Origin: Streptomyces sp. NBC_01716
Lineage (GTDB): Bacteria; Actinomycetota; Actinomycetes; Streptomycetales; Streptomycetaceae
NCBI RefSeq assembly: GCF_036248275.1
Contig: NZ_CP109181.1
Coordinates: 5,580,001 to 5,644,000, forward strand
Length of the DNA stretch: 64,000 nt
Reading direction: 5' to 3'
Of this stretch, positions 32,628-40,739 are shown piece after piece. Made by a program: the position numbers and the translations under genes. Under the pieces are notes generated by a model. That model ran no database searches. It was not told where the DNA came from and worked only from the letters and a program-made list of their open reading frames with translations. Positions within the stretch are counted from its first letter, which is position 1. The number at the start of each line of letters is the position of its first letter.

Positions 32628-32777
32628 TTTCTAACGGCGGACCCTGGAGCCGCCGTTCGCCCTGGAGCCGCCGTTTGTGCGACAGGCCCCTCCGGGTGGC
32701 AGCATGGGGGGCAGTGAGGCTGTGCATCCCGGGGCGTGTCCCGGGACCCCCGGCGGAGAAGAAGGTCGTCCCGAACC

Positions 32778-33083
32778 GTGAGTGTTGCCCCGACAGAGAT
32801 CGAACTTCCCGAGTCGGCCGAGGAGACGTTCACCGTCCCGGAACCTGACGTGCCGTGGATGACGATCGTCCACAACGACCCTGTCAACCTCATGAGTTAT
32901 GTGACGTACGTCTTCCAGACGTACTTCGGCTACTCCAAGGACAAGGCACACAAACTGATGCTCGACGTCCATCACAAGGGCCGCGCCATCGTCTCCAGCG
33001 GCAGCCGCGAGGAGATGGAACGCGACGTGCAGGCGATGCACGGATACGGCCTGTGGGCCACGCTCTCCCAGGACACCGCCTGA
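32778..33083 (+). CDS. clpS: ATP-dependent Clp protease adaptor ClpS
   Basis: A 101-residue N-end-rule adaptor that delivers substrates to ClpA/ClpC-ClpP. The core pattern VPWMTIVHNDPVNLMSYVTY, VFQTYFGYSKDKAHKLMLDV and HHKGRAIVSSGSREEMERDV is the ClpS family signature; the NDP...M pocket residues are present. GTG 32778 (short disordered N-tail then the domain) is preferred over ATG 32736, which would add Arg-rich residues. It is coupled to a DUF2017 gene by a TGATG junction at 33081-33085. Confidence 0.95.
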   Translation: MSVAPTEIELPESAEETFTVPEPDVPWMTIVHNDPVNLMSYVTYVFQTYFGYSKDKAHKLMLDVHHKGRAIVSSGSREEMERDVQAMHGYGLWATLSQDTA

Positions 33084-33670
33084 TGGCCGGGCAGTTCGAG
33101 GCGATCCCCGGCGGTGGCGCCGCCGTCGCGCTCGACGAGGTCGAGATCTCCATCCTGCGCTCGCTCGCCGTCCAGCTCCTGGAGCTGATCGGCCCCGGCG
33201 AGGAACCGGCCAAGGGGGAGGACCCCCTGGCCGCGCTCTTCGCGGAGGGGCCCAGCAAGCCGCCGTCCGACCCCGCGCTCGCCCGGCTCTTCCCGGACGC
33301 GTACGGCTTCGGTGACGACACCGACGACGAACTGCGGGAGTACGCGGCCGAGTTCAGGCGCTTCACCGAGAACGACCTGCGGTCGCGCAAGCGTGAGGAC
33401 GGCCTCGCCGTGGTCCGCACCCTGGACGCGCTCTCCGCCACGGGCGAGGGCGGGGCCGTACTGAAACTGGCGCCCGACGACTGCCGGCACTGGCTCGGCG
33501 CGCTCAACGACCTGCGCCTGACCATCGGCAACCGGCTGGAGATCTCCGACGAGGACGAGGGCGAGAGCCTGTACCGGTTGTCGGACGACGACCCGCGCAA
33601 GCCGATGGTGATGGCGTACCTGTGGCTCGGGGCGCTCCAGGAGACGCTCATCGAGACGATGATGCCCTGA
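33083..33670 (+). CDS. DUF2017 family protein
   Basis: A 195-residue actinobacterial protein nearly always found next to clpS. It is acidic and helical: VEISILRSLAVQLLELIGP, DDTDDELREYAAEFRRFTEN, LKLAPDDCRHWLGALNDLRL and YLWLGALQETLIETM. Function is unknown; the conserved linkage and TGATG coupling suggest a role tied to ClpS-dependent proteolysis. No membrane segment or catalytic motif is visible. Confidence 0.85.
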   Translation: MAGQFEAIPGGGAAVALDEVEISILRSLAVQLLELIGPGEEPAKGEDPLAALFAEGPSKPPSDPALARLFPDAYGFGDDTDDELREYAAEFRRFTENDLRSRKREDGLAVVRTLDALSATGEGGAVLKLAPDDCRHWLGALNDLRLTIGNRLEISDEDEGESLYRLSDDDPRKPMVMAYLWLGALQETLIETMMP

Positions 33671-34000
33671 CGGGACGACGCGGCACGGCGCGGGACGACG
33701 CGGGGCGGGACGGCACGGGGCGACGCGGCGCGAGGCGGGCCGCGAGCTCCCTCGGGCGGCCCGTCACGGCGTCTTCGCCAGGCCCTCACACCGTCTTCGG
33801 ACGGACACCTTCCGTTTCCTCAGCGGACGCTCAACTCCGTATAACGATCGCGTCTCCGCCCCCGCATGCTTTGCGATCCGCGACGTGATTCGTCCGCTTC
33901 TTCCTGTGTGCCGCGCCACAGCGACCTCCGTGGATCGCCGCCCGCGCCGTGGTAAATCTTCACGACCACCGGCACAGGCAGGGAGAAAGGGCGCATCACC
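33671..34000. other. Intergenic region with G/C-rich short direct repeats
   Basis: The first 70 bp are built from repeats of the type GGGACGACGCGG / CACGGCGCG and look like slipped-strand sequence. The rest contains AT-richer patches (33830-33850, 33945-33960) that may hold the permease promoter. No supported coding frame, and no clear terminator, was seen. Confidence 0.4.
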
Positions 34001-35467
34001 ATGACCTCCCCACAGGTCGACACCACCTCGGAAGGCCCCTCGGGAAAGACCTCGGAGGAGGGCTACGAACGCGGACTCGGCAGCCGCCAGGTCCAGATGA
34101 TCGCGATCGGCGGCGCCATCGGCGTCGGCCTGTTCATGGGCGCCGGCGCGAACATCGCCAAGGCCGGGCCGAGCATCATCCTGATGTACGCCCTCGCCGG
34201 CGTGGTGATCTTCTTCATCATGCGGGCGCTCGGCGAACTGCTGCTCTACCGGCCGGTCTCCGGCTCGTTCGCGGAGTACGCCCGTGAGTTCCTCGGCCCG
34301 TTCTTCGGTTACGTCACTGGCTGGACGTACTGGCTCATGTGGATCGTGACCGGCATGGCCGAACTCACGGCGGCGGCGATCTACATCCACTTCTGGTTCC
34401 CCTCGATCCCGCAGTGGGTCAGTGCCCTGGTCTTCCTCGTGGTGCTCTTCGGCGTCAACCTGATCTCCGTCAAGATCTTCGGCGAGGTCGAATTCTGGTT
34501 CTCGATGGTCAAGGTCACCGCGATCATCGGCATGATCGTCATCGGCCTCGGCGTCCTGACCCTCGGCTTCTCGGACGCGGGCGAGACCGCGGCCACCGGC
34601 AACCTCTGGCAGCACGGCGGCATCTTCCCCAACGGCATCGGCTCCAGCCTGATGACCCTCCAGGGCGTGATGTTCGCCTACCTCGCCGTCGAACTCGTCG
34701 GCGTCACCGCGGGCGAGTCCGAGAACCCGGAGAAGACGCTCCCCAAGGCGATCAACACGCTGCCCTGGCGCATCATCGTCTTCTACGTCGGCGCGCTCAC
34801 CGTCATCCTCGCCGTCGTGCGGTGGACCGAATTCAGCGAGGGCGAGAGCCCGTTCGTGCACGCGTTCGCCAAGATCGGCATTCCGCTCGGTGCCGGAATC
34901 GTCAACTTCGTGGTGCTGACGGCGGCCCTGTCGTCCTGCAACTCCGGCATGTACTCCACCGGCCGGATGCTGCGCGACCTCGCCGCCAACAAGGAAGCCC
35001 CGCAGGCCCTGGGCAGGCTCAACTCCCGCCGGACACCGGCCGCCGGCATCACGGCGTCCGTCGCGCTGATGGGCATCGGCGTCGTCCTCAACTACATCGT
35101 CCCCGAGAAGGCGTTCCTGTACGTCACCTCCGTCGCCACCGCCGCCGGTATCTGGACCTGGATGATGATCCTCGTCAGCCATATCAAGTACCGCTCCGCC
35201 GTGGTCGCCGGGCGGCTGCCCGCTTCCTCGTTCCCGGCCCCGGGCGGCTCGGCCCTGAGCTGGGTGGCGCTGGTCTTCCTGGCCTTCGTGACGTGTCTGA
35301 TCGCGTACGACTCCGACGCCCGTATCTCGCTGTACGTCGGCGCCGTCTGGGCGGTCTTCCTGGCCGGCGGCTGGGCACTGCTGGGGCGCCGCGCCCCGGA
35401 GCCCGCGGCCCCCGGGGACGGGCCGGAGGGCCCGTACGAACCGGAGTACGCGAAGGTCTCGGACTGA
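34001..35467 (+). CDS. Amino-acid permease (APC superfamily)
   Basis: A 488-residue transporter with 12 transmembrane segments. It shows the amino-acid:proton symporter hallmarks GLGSRQVQMIAIGGAIGVGL (segment 1 with the G-A-I-G unwinding), GSFAEYAREFLGPFFGYVTG, ELVGVTAGESENPEKTLPKA and SSCNSGMYSTGRMLRDLA. It most resembles the GABA/proline/aromatic permease group (ProY, GabP, AroP); the substrate cannot be fixed. A ribosome-binding site GGGAGAAAGG lies upstream. Transcribed alone and followed by a terminator. Confidence 0.92.
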   Translation: MTSPQVDTTSEGPSGKTSEEGYERGLGSRQVQMIAIGGAIGVGLFMGAGANIAKAGPSIILMYALAGVVIFFIMRALGELLLYRPVSGSFAEYAREFLGPFFGYVTGWTYWLMWIVTGMAELTAAAIYIHFWFPSIPQWVSALVFLVVLFGVNLISVKIFGEVEFWFSMVKVTAIIGMIVIGLGVLTLGFSDAGETAATGNLWQHGGIFPNGIGSSLMTLQGVMFAYLAVELVGVTAGESENPEKTLPKAINTLPWRIIVFYVGALTVILAVVRWTEFSEGESPFVHAFAKIGIPLGAGIVNFVVLTAALSSCNSGMYSTGRMLRDLAANKEAPQALGRLNSRRTPAAGITASVALMGIGVVLNYIVPEKAFLYVTSVATAAGIWTWMMILVSHIKYRSAVVAGRLPASSFPAPGGSALSWVALVFLAFVTCLIAYDSDARISLYVGAVWAVFLAGGWALLGRRAPEPAAPGDGPEGPYEPEYAKVSD

Positions 35468-35543
35468 CGCGCGGCCCGTACGACGGGCCTCCACAGCAGG
35501 TCCGGCGGTGCGTCTCACAGACGCCCCGCCCACCGTCTCACCA

Positions 35544-35576
35544 GGTGGCCTCCGCATCTCAACAGCGGAGGCCACC
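35544..35576 (+). terminator. Terminator after the amino-acid permease
   Basis: A perfect 12-bp stem GGTGGCCTCCGC/GCGGAGGCCACC (35544-35555 with 35565-35576) with a 9-nt loop, followed by CGTTTATCCTT. Confidence 0.8.
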
Positions 35577-35580
35577 CGTT

Positions 35581-35593
35581 TATCCTTCAACTC
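35581..35593 (+). promoter_or_regulatory. Probable leaderless -10 box of the JAMM peptidase gene
   Basis: TATCCT (35581-35586) is followed after 7 nt by the ATG at 35594, directly behind the preceding terminator. No good -35 box is seen. Confidence 0.4.
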
Positions 35594-36007
35594 ATGCTCA
35601 CCATCACCCAGGCGCTGTACGACCAGATCGTCGCCCACGCACGGGCCGACCACCCCGACGAGGCGTGCGGCGTGATCGCGGGCCCCGAGGGCAGCGACCG
35701 CCCCGAGCGCTACATCCCCATGCGCAACGCGGCCCGCTCGCCCACGTTCTACGAGTTCGACTCGACCGAGCACAAGCAGCTCGACAACGAACTGCGTGAG
35801 CGGAACGAAGACATCGTGGTCATCTACCACTCCCACACCGCGACCGAGGCATACCCCTCCCGCCGCGACATCGGCCTGGCAATGGAGCCGTTCGCCCACT
35901 ACGTCCTGGTCTCCACGGCCGACACGGACGACATGGGCCCGTTCCAGTTCCGCTCGTACCGCATCGTCGACGGCGAGGTCACGGAAGAGGACGTGGAAGT
36001 CGTCTGA
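35594..36007 (+). CDS. JAMM/MPN+ (M67) metallopeptidase, Mec+-like
   Basis: A 137-residue zinc peptidase. The JAMM signature is complete: a Glu in HPDEACGVIAG, then HSHTATEAYPSRRD (H-x-H-x10-D, with the Ser between the histidines). Bacterial homologues (M. tuberculosis Mec+, QbsD) cut the C-terminus of ubiquitin-like sulfur carriers, releasing cysteine or exposing the Gly-Gly end. The matching carrier (CysO) and CysM are encoded 3.3 kb downstream, separated by a B12 uptake operon. CysO here has a tail after Gly-Gly, so this enzyme is the obvious candidate to trim it, in addition to releasing CysO-bound cysteine. The partner assignment is inferred. Confidence 0.88.
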   Translation: MLTITQALYDQIVAHARADHPDEACGVIAGPEGSDRPERYIPMRNAARSPTFYEFDSTEHKQLDNELRERNEDIVVIYHSHTATEAYPSRRDIGLAMEPFAHYVLVSTADTDDMGPFQFRSYRIVDGEVTEEDVEVV

Positions 36008-36012
36008 GAGAC

Positions 36013-36125
36013 TGACGCCACCCAGGGCGGCAGGACCCAGGAAGCCGGTGCGAATCCGGCACGGTCCCGCCACTGTGACCAGGCCCTCCGCGCGAGCGGG
36101 GGCCCGGAAGCCAGGAACTGACCTG
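36013..36125 (+). ncRNA. Cobalamin (AdoCbl-type) riboswitch
   Basis: Starting a few bases after the JAMM gene stop, the segment contains the conserved cobalamin core: AGGAAGCCGGTGCGAATCCG, then GCACGGTCCCGCCACTGTGA (B12 box GCCACTG) and, after a variable arm, GGAAGCCAGGAACTGACC. It ends about 55 nt before the binding-protein start codon, so it probably represses B12 uptake when cobalamin is present. The aptamer nearly touches the preceding gene, so its promoter must lie inside that gene or be shared with it. Confidence 0.9.
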
Positions 36126-36181
36126 TCGCCCTTCTCCCACCATGCCAGGGGACGCGGAAATCCCCCGGAGGAGGCCCAGTC

Positions 36182-37168
36182 ATGTCCTTGCGGCGCCACG
36201 CCCTCATACCGGCGGCCCTGCTCCCGCTGCTGCTCCCGCTGGCCGCCTGCGGCTCCACGCCGGAACCGGCCGGGCGCACCGGAGCACCGGCCGCCGGATT
36301 CCCGTACACCGTCACCAACTGCGGTGTGAAGACCACCTTCGAGGCTCCCCCGAAGCGCGTGGTCACGATGAACCAGCACGTCACCGAGATCATGATCGAG
36401 CTCGGTCTGACCAAGTCCCTCGTCGGCACCGCCTGGCTGGACGACGCCGTCCTGCCCGCGTACCGGAAGGCGTACGACAGCGTCCCGGTCGTGGCCGAGG
36501 AGTACCCCTCCAAGGAGAAACTCCTCTCCCTCAACCCCGACTTCGTCTACGGCGGTTACACCAGCGCCTTCGCCGCCAAGGACGGCCGCACCCGCGACGA
36601 CCTGGCGGACGCCGGCATCGACACCCGGCTCAACCTGGAGAGCTGCCCGGAGGACGGGACCTCCATGGACGACGTCTTCCGCGAGATCAACGAGGTCGGC
36701 CGCACCTTCGGCGTCGCGGGCCGCGCCGCGAAGTGGACCACCGGGGCCCGCGCCACGCTCGCCACCACCGCCGCCGGACTCAAGGGCGTGAAGCCGGTCT
36801 CCGTCTTCGTCTACGACAGCGGCGACAAGACCGCGTTCACCGCGGGCGGCGCGGGCATCGGCAACGAACTGATCGAACGGGCGGGCGGGCGCAACGTCTT
36901 CGCCGACCTCGACAAGCCCTTCGGCGACGCGACCTGGGAGCAGGTCGTCGCCCGCAAGCCCGAGACGATCGTCATCTACGACTACGGCTCCACCACCGTC
37001 GCCCAGAAGAAGAAGCGGCTGCTGGAGGACCCCGTACTGAAGGACGTCCCGGCGATCAGGAACAAGCGGTTCGCCGTGCTCCCGCTCTCGGACGCCGTCC
37101 TCGGCGTCCGCGCCCCCGCAGCCGTCGGGCGGCTCGCGTCCCAACTCCACCCGGAGGCGGGCGAGTAG
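36182..37168 (+). CDS. btuF: Cobalamin ABC transporter substrate-binding lipoprotein
   Basis: A 328-residue class III binding lipoprotein. The signal peptide ends in LPLAACGS (lipobox Cys near residue 23). The two-lobed FecB/BtuF domain is visible: FEAPPKRVVTMNQHVTEIMI, LLSLNPDFVYGGYTSAFAAK, GIDTRLNLE and KPFGDATWEQVVARKPETIV. B12 as ligand is inferred from the cobalamin riboswitch; the fold is shared with siderophore-binding proteins. First gene of the operon, with the ribosome-binding site GGAGGAGG. Confidence 0.88.
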   Translation: MSLRRHALIPAALLPLLLPLAACGSTPEPAGRTGAPAAGFPYTVTNCGVKTTFEAPPKRVVTMNQHVTEIMIELGLTKSLVGTAWLDDAVLPAYRKAYDSVPVVAEEYPSKEKLLSLNPDFVYGGYTSAFAAKDGRTRDDLADAGIDTRLNLESCPEDGTSMDDVFREINEVGRTFGVAGRAAKWTTGARATLATTAAGLKGVKPVSVFVYDSGDKTAFTAGGAGIGNELIERAGGRNVFADLDKPFGDATWEQVVARKPETIVIYDYGSTTVAQKKKRLLEDPVLKDVPAIRNKRFAVLPLSDAVLGVRAPAAVGRLASQLHPEAGE

Positions 37169-37180
37169 GGCTTTCCCGCC

Positions 37181-38233
37181 ATGAGCTGCAAGACCAAGGC
37201 GGTCCGGCGCGGGCCGCGCCATGTCCTCGTACTCGCCGGGCTCTCCGTGGCCCTCGCGTGCGCCGTCGTCGCGGGGCTCGCGCTCGGCTCCGTCCGTATC
37301 CCGCCCGGCGAGGTCCTGGCGATCCTCACCGGCGGCGCGGAGGCCGGCCCCTTCCGCACGATCGTCCTCGACGTGCGGCTGCCGCGCGTGCTGCTGGGCG
37401 CGATCGTCGGTGCGGGGCTGGCCGTCGTCGGGACGGTCCTCCAGGCCCTCGTACGCAACCGGCTGGCCGACCCGTTCCTGCTCGGGATCTCCTCGGGGGC
37501 GTCCACCGGCGCCGTACTCGTCCTGGTCCTCGGCATCGGCAGCGGCATCGGCGGCGGGATCACCACCACCGTCGCCATGCCGGCCGCCGCCTTCGCGGGC
37601 TCGCTCGTCGCGATGACCCTCGTCTACGCGCTGGCCCGGCGCGGCGGCACGATGACCGGCGGGCGCCTGGTGCTGGCCGGGGTGACCGTCTCGTACATCC
37701 TCTCCGCCCTCACCACCCTGATCCTGGTGGTCTCGGCCCGGCCCGAGCACTTCCAGGAGGCGCTGTTCTGGTCGCTCGGCGGGCTCGGCAGCGCCCGCTG
37801 GGGCATGCTCGCCGTCCCCGCCGTCGTCCTCGTCGCCGGGACCGCCGTCCTCATGGCGCTCGCCAGGCCGCTGGACCTGCTGCTGGTGGGGGAGGAGGGC
37901 GCGACCGTACTGGGCCTGGACACCGCGCGCTTCCGCGCCGCCGTGTTCGTCCTCGCCTCGCTGGTCACCGGCGTGATGGTCGCCGCGAGCGGGGCCATCG
38001 GCTTCGTCGGGCTGCTCGTGCCGCACGCCGCGCGGATGGCCGTCGGGGCCGCGCACCGGCCGCTGCTGCCCGTCGCCGCGCTCGGCGGGGCGGTCGTGCT
38101 CGTGGTCGCGGACCTCGCCGCCCGTACCGTCGCGGCGCCGCAGGACATCCCCGTCGGCGTCCTCACCGCGCTCACCGGCGGACCGTTCTTCCTGTGGCTG
38201 ATGCGCCGCCGCCCCGAAGGAGCCCCGGTATGA
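37181..38233 (+). CDS. btuC: Cobalamin ABC transporter permease (FecCD family)
   Basis: A 350-residue permease with about ten transmembrane helices and the family motifs VRLPRVLLGAIVGAGLAVVG, ADPFLLGISSGASTGAVL and GAIGFVGLLVPHAARMAVGA (the ATPase-coupling G-F-V-G-L region). It starts 12 nt after the binding-protein stop. The ATGA overlap at 38230-38233 couples it to the ATPase. Substrate is inferred from the riboswitch; the family alone would also fit iron siderophores. Confidence 0.9.
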   Translation: MSCKTKAVRRGPRHVLVLAGLSVALACAVVAGLALGSVRIPPGEVLAILTGGAEAGPFRTIVLDVRLPRVLLGAIVGAGLAVVGTVLQALVRNRLADPFLLGISSGASTGAVLVLVLGIGSGIGGGITTTVAMPAAAFAGSLVAMTLVYALARRGGTMTGGRLVLAGVTVSYILSALTTLILVVSARPEHFQEALFWSLGGLGSARWGMLAVPAVVLVAGTAVLMALARPLDLLLVGEEGATVLGLDTARFRAAVFVLASLVTGVMVAASGAIGFVGLLVPHAARMAVGAAHRPLLPVAALGGAVVLVVADLAARTVAAPQDIPVGVLTALTGGPFFLWLMRRRPEGAPV

Positions 38234-39054
38234 GCCCCCGTACGGCGGCACTGCGCGTGGAGGGACTGTCGTACGGGGTCGGCGACGGCCGGCATCTCGT
38301 CGACGCCGTCGACCTGACCGCCGCCCCCGGCGAGACCGTCGGACTCGTCGGCCCCAACGGCAGCGGCAAGACGACCCTGCTGCGCTGCGTGTACGGCACG
38401 CTGCGCCCCACCCACGGCCGGGCGCTCCTGGACGGCGCCGACCTGCACACCATGACGGCCAAGGCGCGCGCCCGGCGCGTGGCCACCGTCCCGCAGGACG
38501 GGCAGACCGAGTTCGAACTCACCGTCCGCGAGGTCGTCGCCATGGGCCGCTCGCCGCACCGGCGCTTCTGGGAGGCGGACACGGCGGCCGACACCGCCCT
38601 CACCGACGCCGCGCTCGACCGTGTCGGCATCGCCCCGCTCGCCGGCCGCGCCTTCCCGTCCCTCTCCGGCGGCGAACGCCAGCGCGCCCTGGTCGCCCGC
38701 GCCCTGGTCCAGCGGCCCGCGCTCTTCGTCCTGGACGAGCCGACCAACCATCTGGACATCCGCCACCAGCTCGAAGTCCTCTCCCTCATACGGGAGTTGG
38801 GCACGACCAATCTGCTGGCCCTGCACGACCTCAATCTCGCCGCGTACTACTGCGACCGGCTCTACGTCCTCAAGGCGGGTACGGTCGTCGCCTCGGGAAC
38901 CCCGGCCGAGGTCCTGACCCCCGCCCTCCTCGCCGACGTCTACGAGGTGACGGCCGACGTCGCACCCCACCCCCGCACGGGCGCGCCCACCGTCGTCTAT
39001 CTGCCCCCGTCACCGGCGGCCCCGCGGGCCGGTTCACCTGCCAAGTCCAACTGA
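38230..39054 (+). CDS. btuD: Cobalamin ABC transporter ATPase
   Basis: A 274-residue ATPase of the FecE/BtuD type: Walker A GPNGSGKTT, Q loop VPQDGQTEFELTVREVVAMG, signature LSGGERQRALVARAL, Walker B ALFVLDEPTNHLD and the switch histidine in LLALHDLNLAA. Its ATG overlaps the permease stop. Last gene of the B12 uptake operon. Confidence 0.92.
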   Translation: MSPRTAALRVEGLSYGVGDGRHLVDAVDLTAAPGETVGLVGPNGSGKTTLLRCVYGTLRPTHGRALLDGADLHTMTAKARARRVATVPQDGQTEFELTVREVVAMGRSPHRRFWEADTAADTALTDAALDRVGIAPLAGRAFPSLSGGERQRALVARALVQRPALFVLDEPTNHLDIRHQLEVLSLIRELGTTNLLALHDLNLAAYYCDRLYVLKAGTVVASGTPAEVLTPALLADVYEVTADVAPHPRTGAPTVVYLPPSPAAPRAGSPAKSN

Positions 39055-39111
39055 CGAACGTCGAGCGTCCATCATCCGAGATCACATACCGGGATGCGGA
39101 CCGGGAATCGA

Positions 39112-39123
39112 TACGATGACCCC
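39112..39123 (+). promoter_or_regulatory. Leaderless -10 box before the cysteine leader peptide
   Basis: TACGAT (39112-39117) lies 6 nt before the ATG at 39124, the spacing of Streptomyces leaderless promoters. The -35 region is GC-rich without a clear TTGAC. Confidence 0.45.
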
Positions 39124-39237
39124 ATGGTTTCCCACGACGTGAGCGACAAGACACCAGGCGATCTGCTGGTGGCGCGCCTGCACGTCGATCTGTGCCGACT
39201 CGCCAGCGCCATGTGTACGGCCGGCACTGCCGCCTGA
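39124..39237 (+). CDS. Putative Cys-containing leader peptide of the cysO-cysM operon
   Basis: A 37-residue peptide too short for standard gene calling. Its conserved-looking end is RLHVDLCRLASAMCTAGTAA, with two Cys codons (TGC and TGT) near the stop. Similar short peptides (HVDL-R.A..LC type) precede sulfur-metabolism genes in actinomycetes and are thought to sense cysteine supply by ribosome pausing. It begins right after a -10 box (leaderless) and ends 92 nt before cysO, with a GC hairpin and T-rich stretch in between that could act as an attenuator. The attenuation mechanism is an inference from architecture. Confidence 0.65.
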   Translation: MVSHDVSDKTPGDLLVARLHVDLCRLASAMCTAGTAA

Positions 39238-39268
39238 GCCGCGGCAGCACGCCCATCCCGAGCACCAC

Positions 39269-39313
39269 CCCCCGCGCGGGGGCAGAGCCGCGCGCCCGTC
39301 ACGCCTCTTTTCC
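39269..39313 (+). terminator. Possible attenuator hairpin before cysO
   Basis: CCCCC-GCGC-GGGGG (39269-39282) is a short, strong hairpin; CCTCTTTTCC follows about 20 nt later, just before the cysO ribosome-binding site. An alternative pairing with the leader coding region is possible but not worked out. Confidence 0.3.
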
Positions 39314-39329
39314 GACAGGAGCCCACGCC

Positions 39330-39647
39330 ATGGCCATCGAGGTCCGTATTCCGACCATCCTCCGCACCTATACAGACGGAGCCAAGGCCGTCGAGGGCAC
39401 CGGTGACACCCTCGCGGCGCTGCTCACCGACCTCGAAACCCGCCACACGGGCATCCGCGAGCGCATCGTCGACGCCGGCAACGGCGACCAGTTGCGCCGC
39501 TTCGTGAACGTCTACCTCAACGACGAGGACGTCCGCTTCCTGGACGGCATCTCCACCAAGCTCTCGGACGGCGACAGCGTCACCATCCTCCCCGCCGTCG
39601 CGGGCGGCGCACCCGAGACGCCGATGCCCGACATGCCCGCGCTCTGA
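39330..39647 (+). CDS. cysO: Ubiquitin-like sulfur-carrier protein CysO with C-terminal tail
   Basis: A 105-residue MoaD/ThiS-fold protein: VRIPTILRTYTDGAKAVEGT, LRRFVNVYLNDEDVRFLDGI and KLSDGDSVTILPAVAGG. In CysO the C-terminal Gly-Gly is thiocarboxylated and serves as sulfur donor to CysM. Here Gly-Gly (residues 92-93) is followed by 12 residues, APETPMPDMPAL, so the protein must be trimmed before activation unless the tail is a clone-specific change. The JAMM peptidase encoded at 35594 is the likely processing enzyme. The start ATG is preceded by a CAGGAG site; the stop overlaps the cysM start (TGATG). Confidence 0.88.
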   Translation: MAIEVRIPTILRTYTDGAKAVEGTGDTLAALLTDLETRHTGIRERIVDAGNGDQLRRFVNVYLNDEDVRFLDGISTKLSDGDSVTILPAVAGGAPETPMPDMPAL

Positions 39648-40597
39648 TGCGGTACGACTCCCCGCTCGCGGTCGTCGGCGACACCCCCCTCGTACGGCTG
39701 CCACGCCTGTCGCCGTCGGACGACGTCCGGATCTGGGCCAAGCTGGAGGACCGCAACCCGACCGGCTCCATCAAGGACCGCCCGGCGCTGCGCATGGTCG
39801 AGGAGGCGGAGAAGGACGGGCGGCTCACACCCGGCTGCACGATCCTGGAGCCGACCAGCGGCAACACGGGTATCTCGCTCGCGATGGCCGCCAAGCTCAA
39901 GGGCTACAAGATCATCTGCGTGATGCCGGAGAACACCTCGCGGGAGCGCCGCGAACTGCTCGCCATGTGGGGCGCCGAGATCATCCCGTCCCCGGCGGCG
40001 GGCGGCTCCAACACCGCCGTACGCGTGGCCAAGGAGCTGGCCGCCGAGAACCCGACCTGGGTGATGCTCTACCAGTACGGCAACCCGGACAACGCGGGCG
40101 CCCACTACGCCACCACCGGCCCCGAGATCCTCGCCGATCTGCCGTCCGTCACCCACTTCGTGGCCGGGCTCGGCACCACCGGCACACTCATGGGCGTCGG
40201 CCGCTATCTGCGCGAGCAGAAGCCCGACGTCAAGATCGTCGCGGCCGAACCACGCTACGACGACCTGGTCTACGGTCTGCGCAACCTCGACGAGGGCTTC
40301 GTCCCCGAACTGTACGACGAGTCCGTCCTCACCACCCGCTTCTCCGTCGGCTCCGCCGACGCCGTCACCCGCACCCGCCAACTCCTCCAGCAGGAAGGCA
40401 TCTTCGCGGGAGTCTCCACCGGCGCTGCCCTGCACGCGGCCATCGGCATCGGCAAGAAGGCCGTCACCGCGGGCGAGAGCGCCGACATCGTCTTCGTCGT
40501 CGCCGACGGAGGCTGGAAGTACCTCTCCACCGGCGTCTACACGGCGGCCACGGACGAAGAGGCGATCGAGACCCTTCAGGGCCAGCTCTGGGCCTGA
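39647..40597 (+). CDS. cysM: CysO-dependent cysteine synthase CysM
   Basis: A 316-residue PLP enzyme. The cofactor lysine is in NPTGSIKDRPALRMVEEAEK, the substrate loop is EPTSGNTGISLA, and the phosphate-binding GLGTTGTLMGVG is present. The KxxDR-type loop and the long C-terminus (VADGGWKYLSTGVYTA) resemble the M. tuberculosis CysM that uses O-phosphoserine and CysO thiocarboxylate rather than O-acetylserine and sulfide. It is translationally coupled to cysO. A terminator follows. Confidence 0.94.
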   Translation: MRYDSPLAVVGDTPLVRLPRLSPSDDVRIWAKLEDRNPTGSIKDRPALRMVEEAEKDGRLTPGCTILEPTSGNTGISLAMAAKLKGYKIICVMPENTSRERRELLAMWGAEIIPSPAAGGSNTAVRVAKELAAENPTWVMLYQYGNPDNAGAHYATTGPEILADLPSVTHFVAGLGTTGTLMGVGRYLREQKPDVKIVAAEPRYDDLVYGLRNLDEGFVPELYDESVLTTRFSVGSADAVTRTRQLLQQEGIFAGVSTGAALHAAIGIGKKAVTAGESADIVFVVADGGWKYLSTGVYTAATDEEAIETLQGQLWA

Positions 40598-40647
40598 GCC
40601 GGCGGCCTGAGCCGACCGACGGAGCCGGCAGACCGAGCAACAGTGGT

Positions 40648-40675
40648 GCAACAGTCCCCGTGCGGGGGCTGTTGC
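40648..40675 (+). terminator. Terminator after cysM
   Basis: GCAACAGTCCCC/GGGGGCTGTTGC (40648-40659 with 40664-40675), a 12-bp stem with one G-T pair and a 4-nt loop, 51 nt after the stop codon. Confidence 0.75.
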
Positions 40676-40739
40676 GCTACGGCTCCCCACCGTGACGATC
40701 GGTGTCGATACACGCGCACCGACACCACGGGGGACAGAG

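Noticed and set aside
33764..38251. A 1495-codon open frame on the minus strand over the permease and B12 genes
   Set aside because: It is the antisense shadow of high-GC genes; the sequence is Arg/Gly/Asp/His-rich without family motifs and the real genes on the plus strand are clear.
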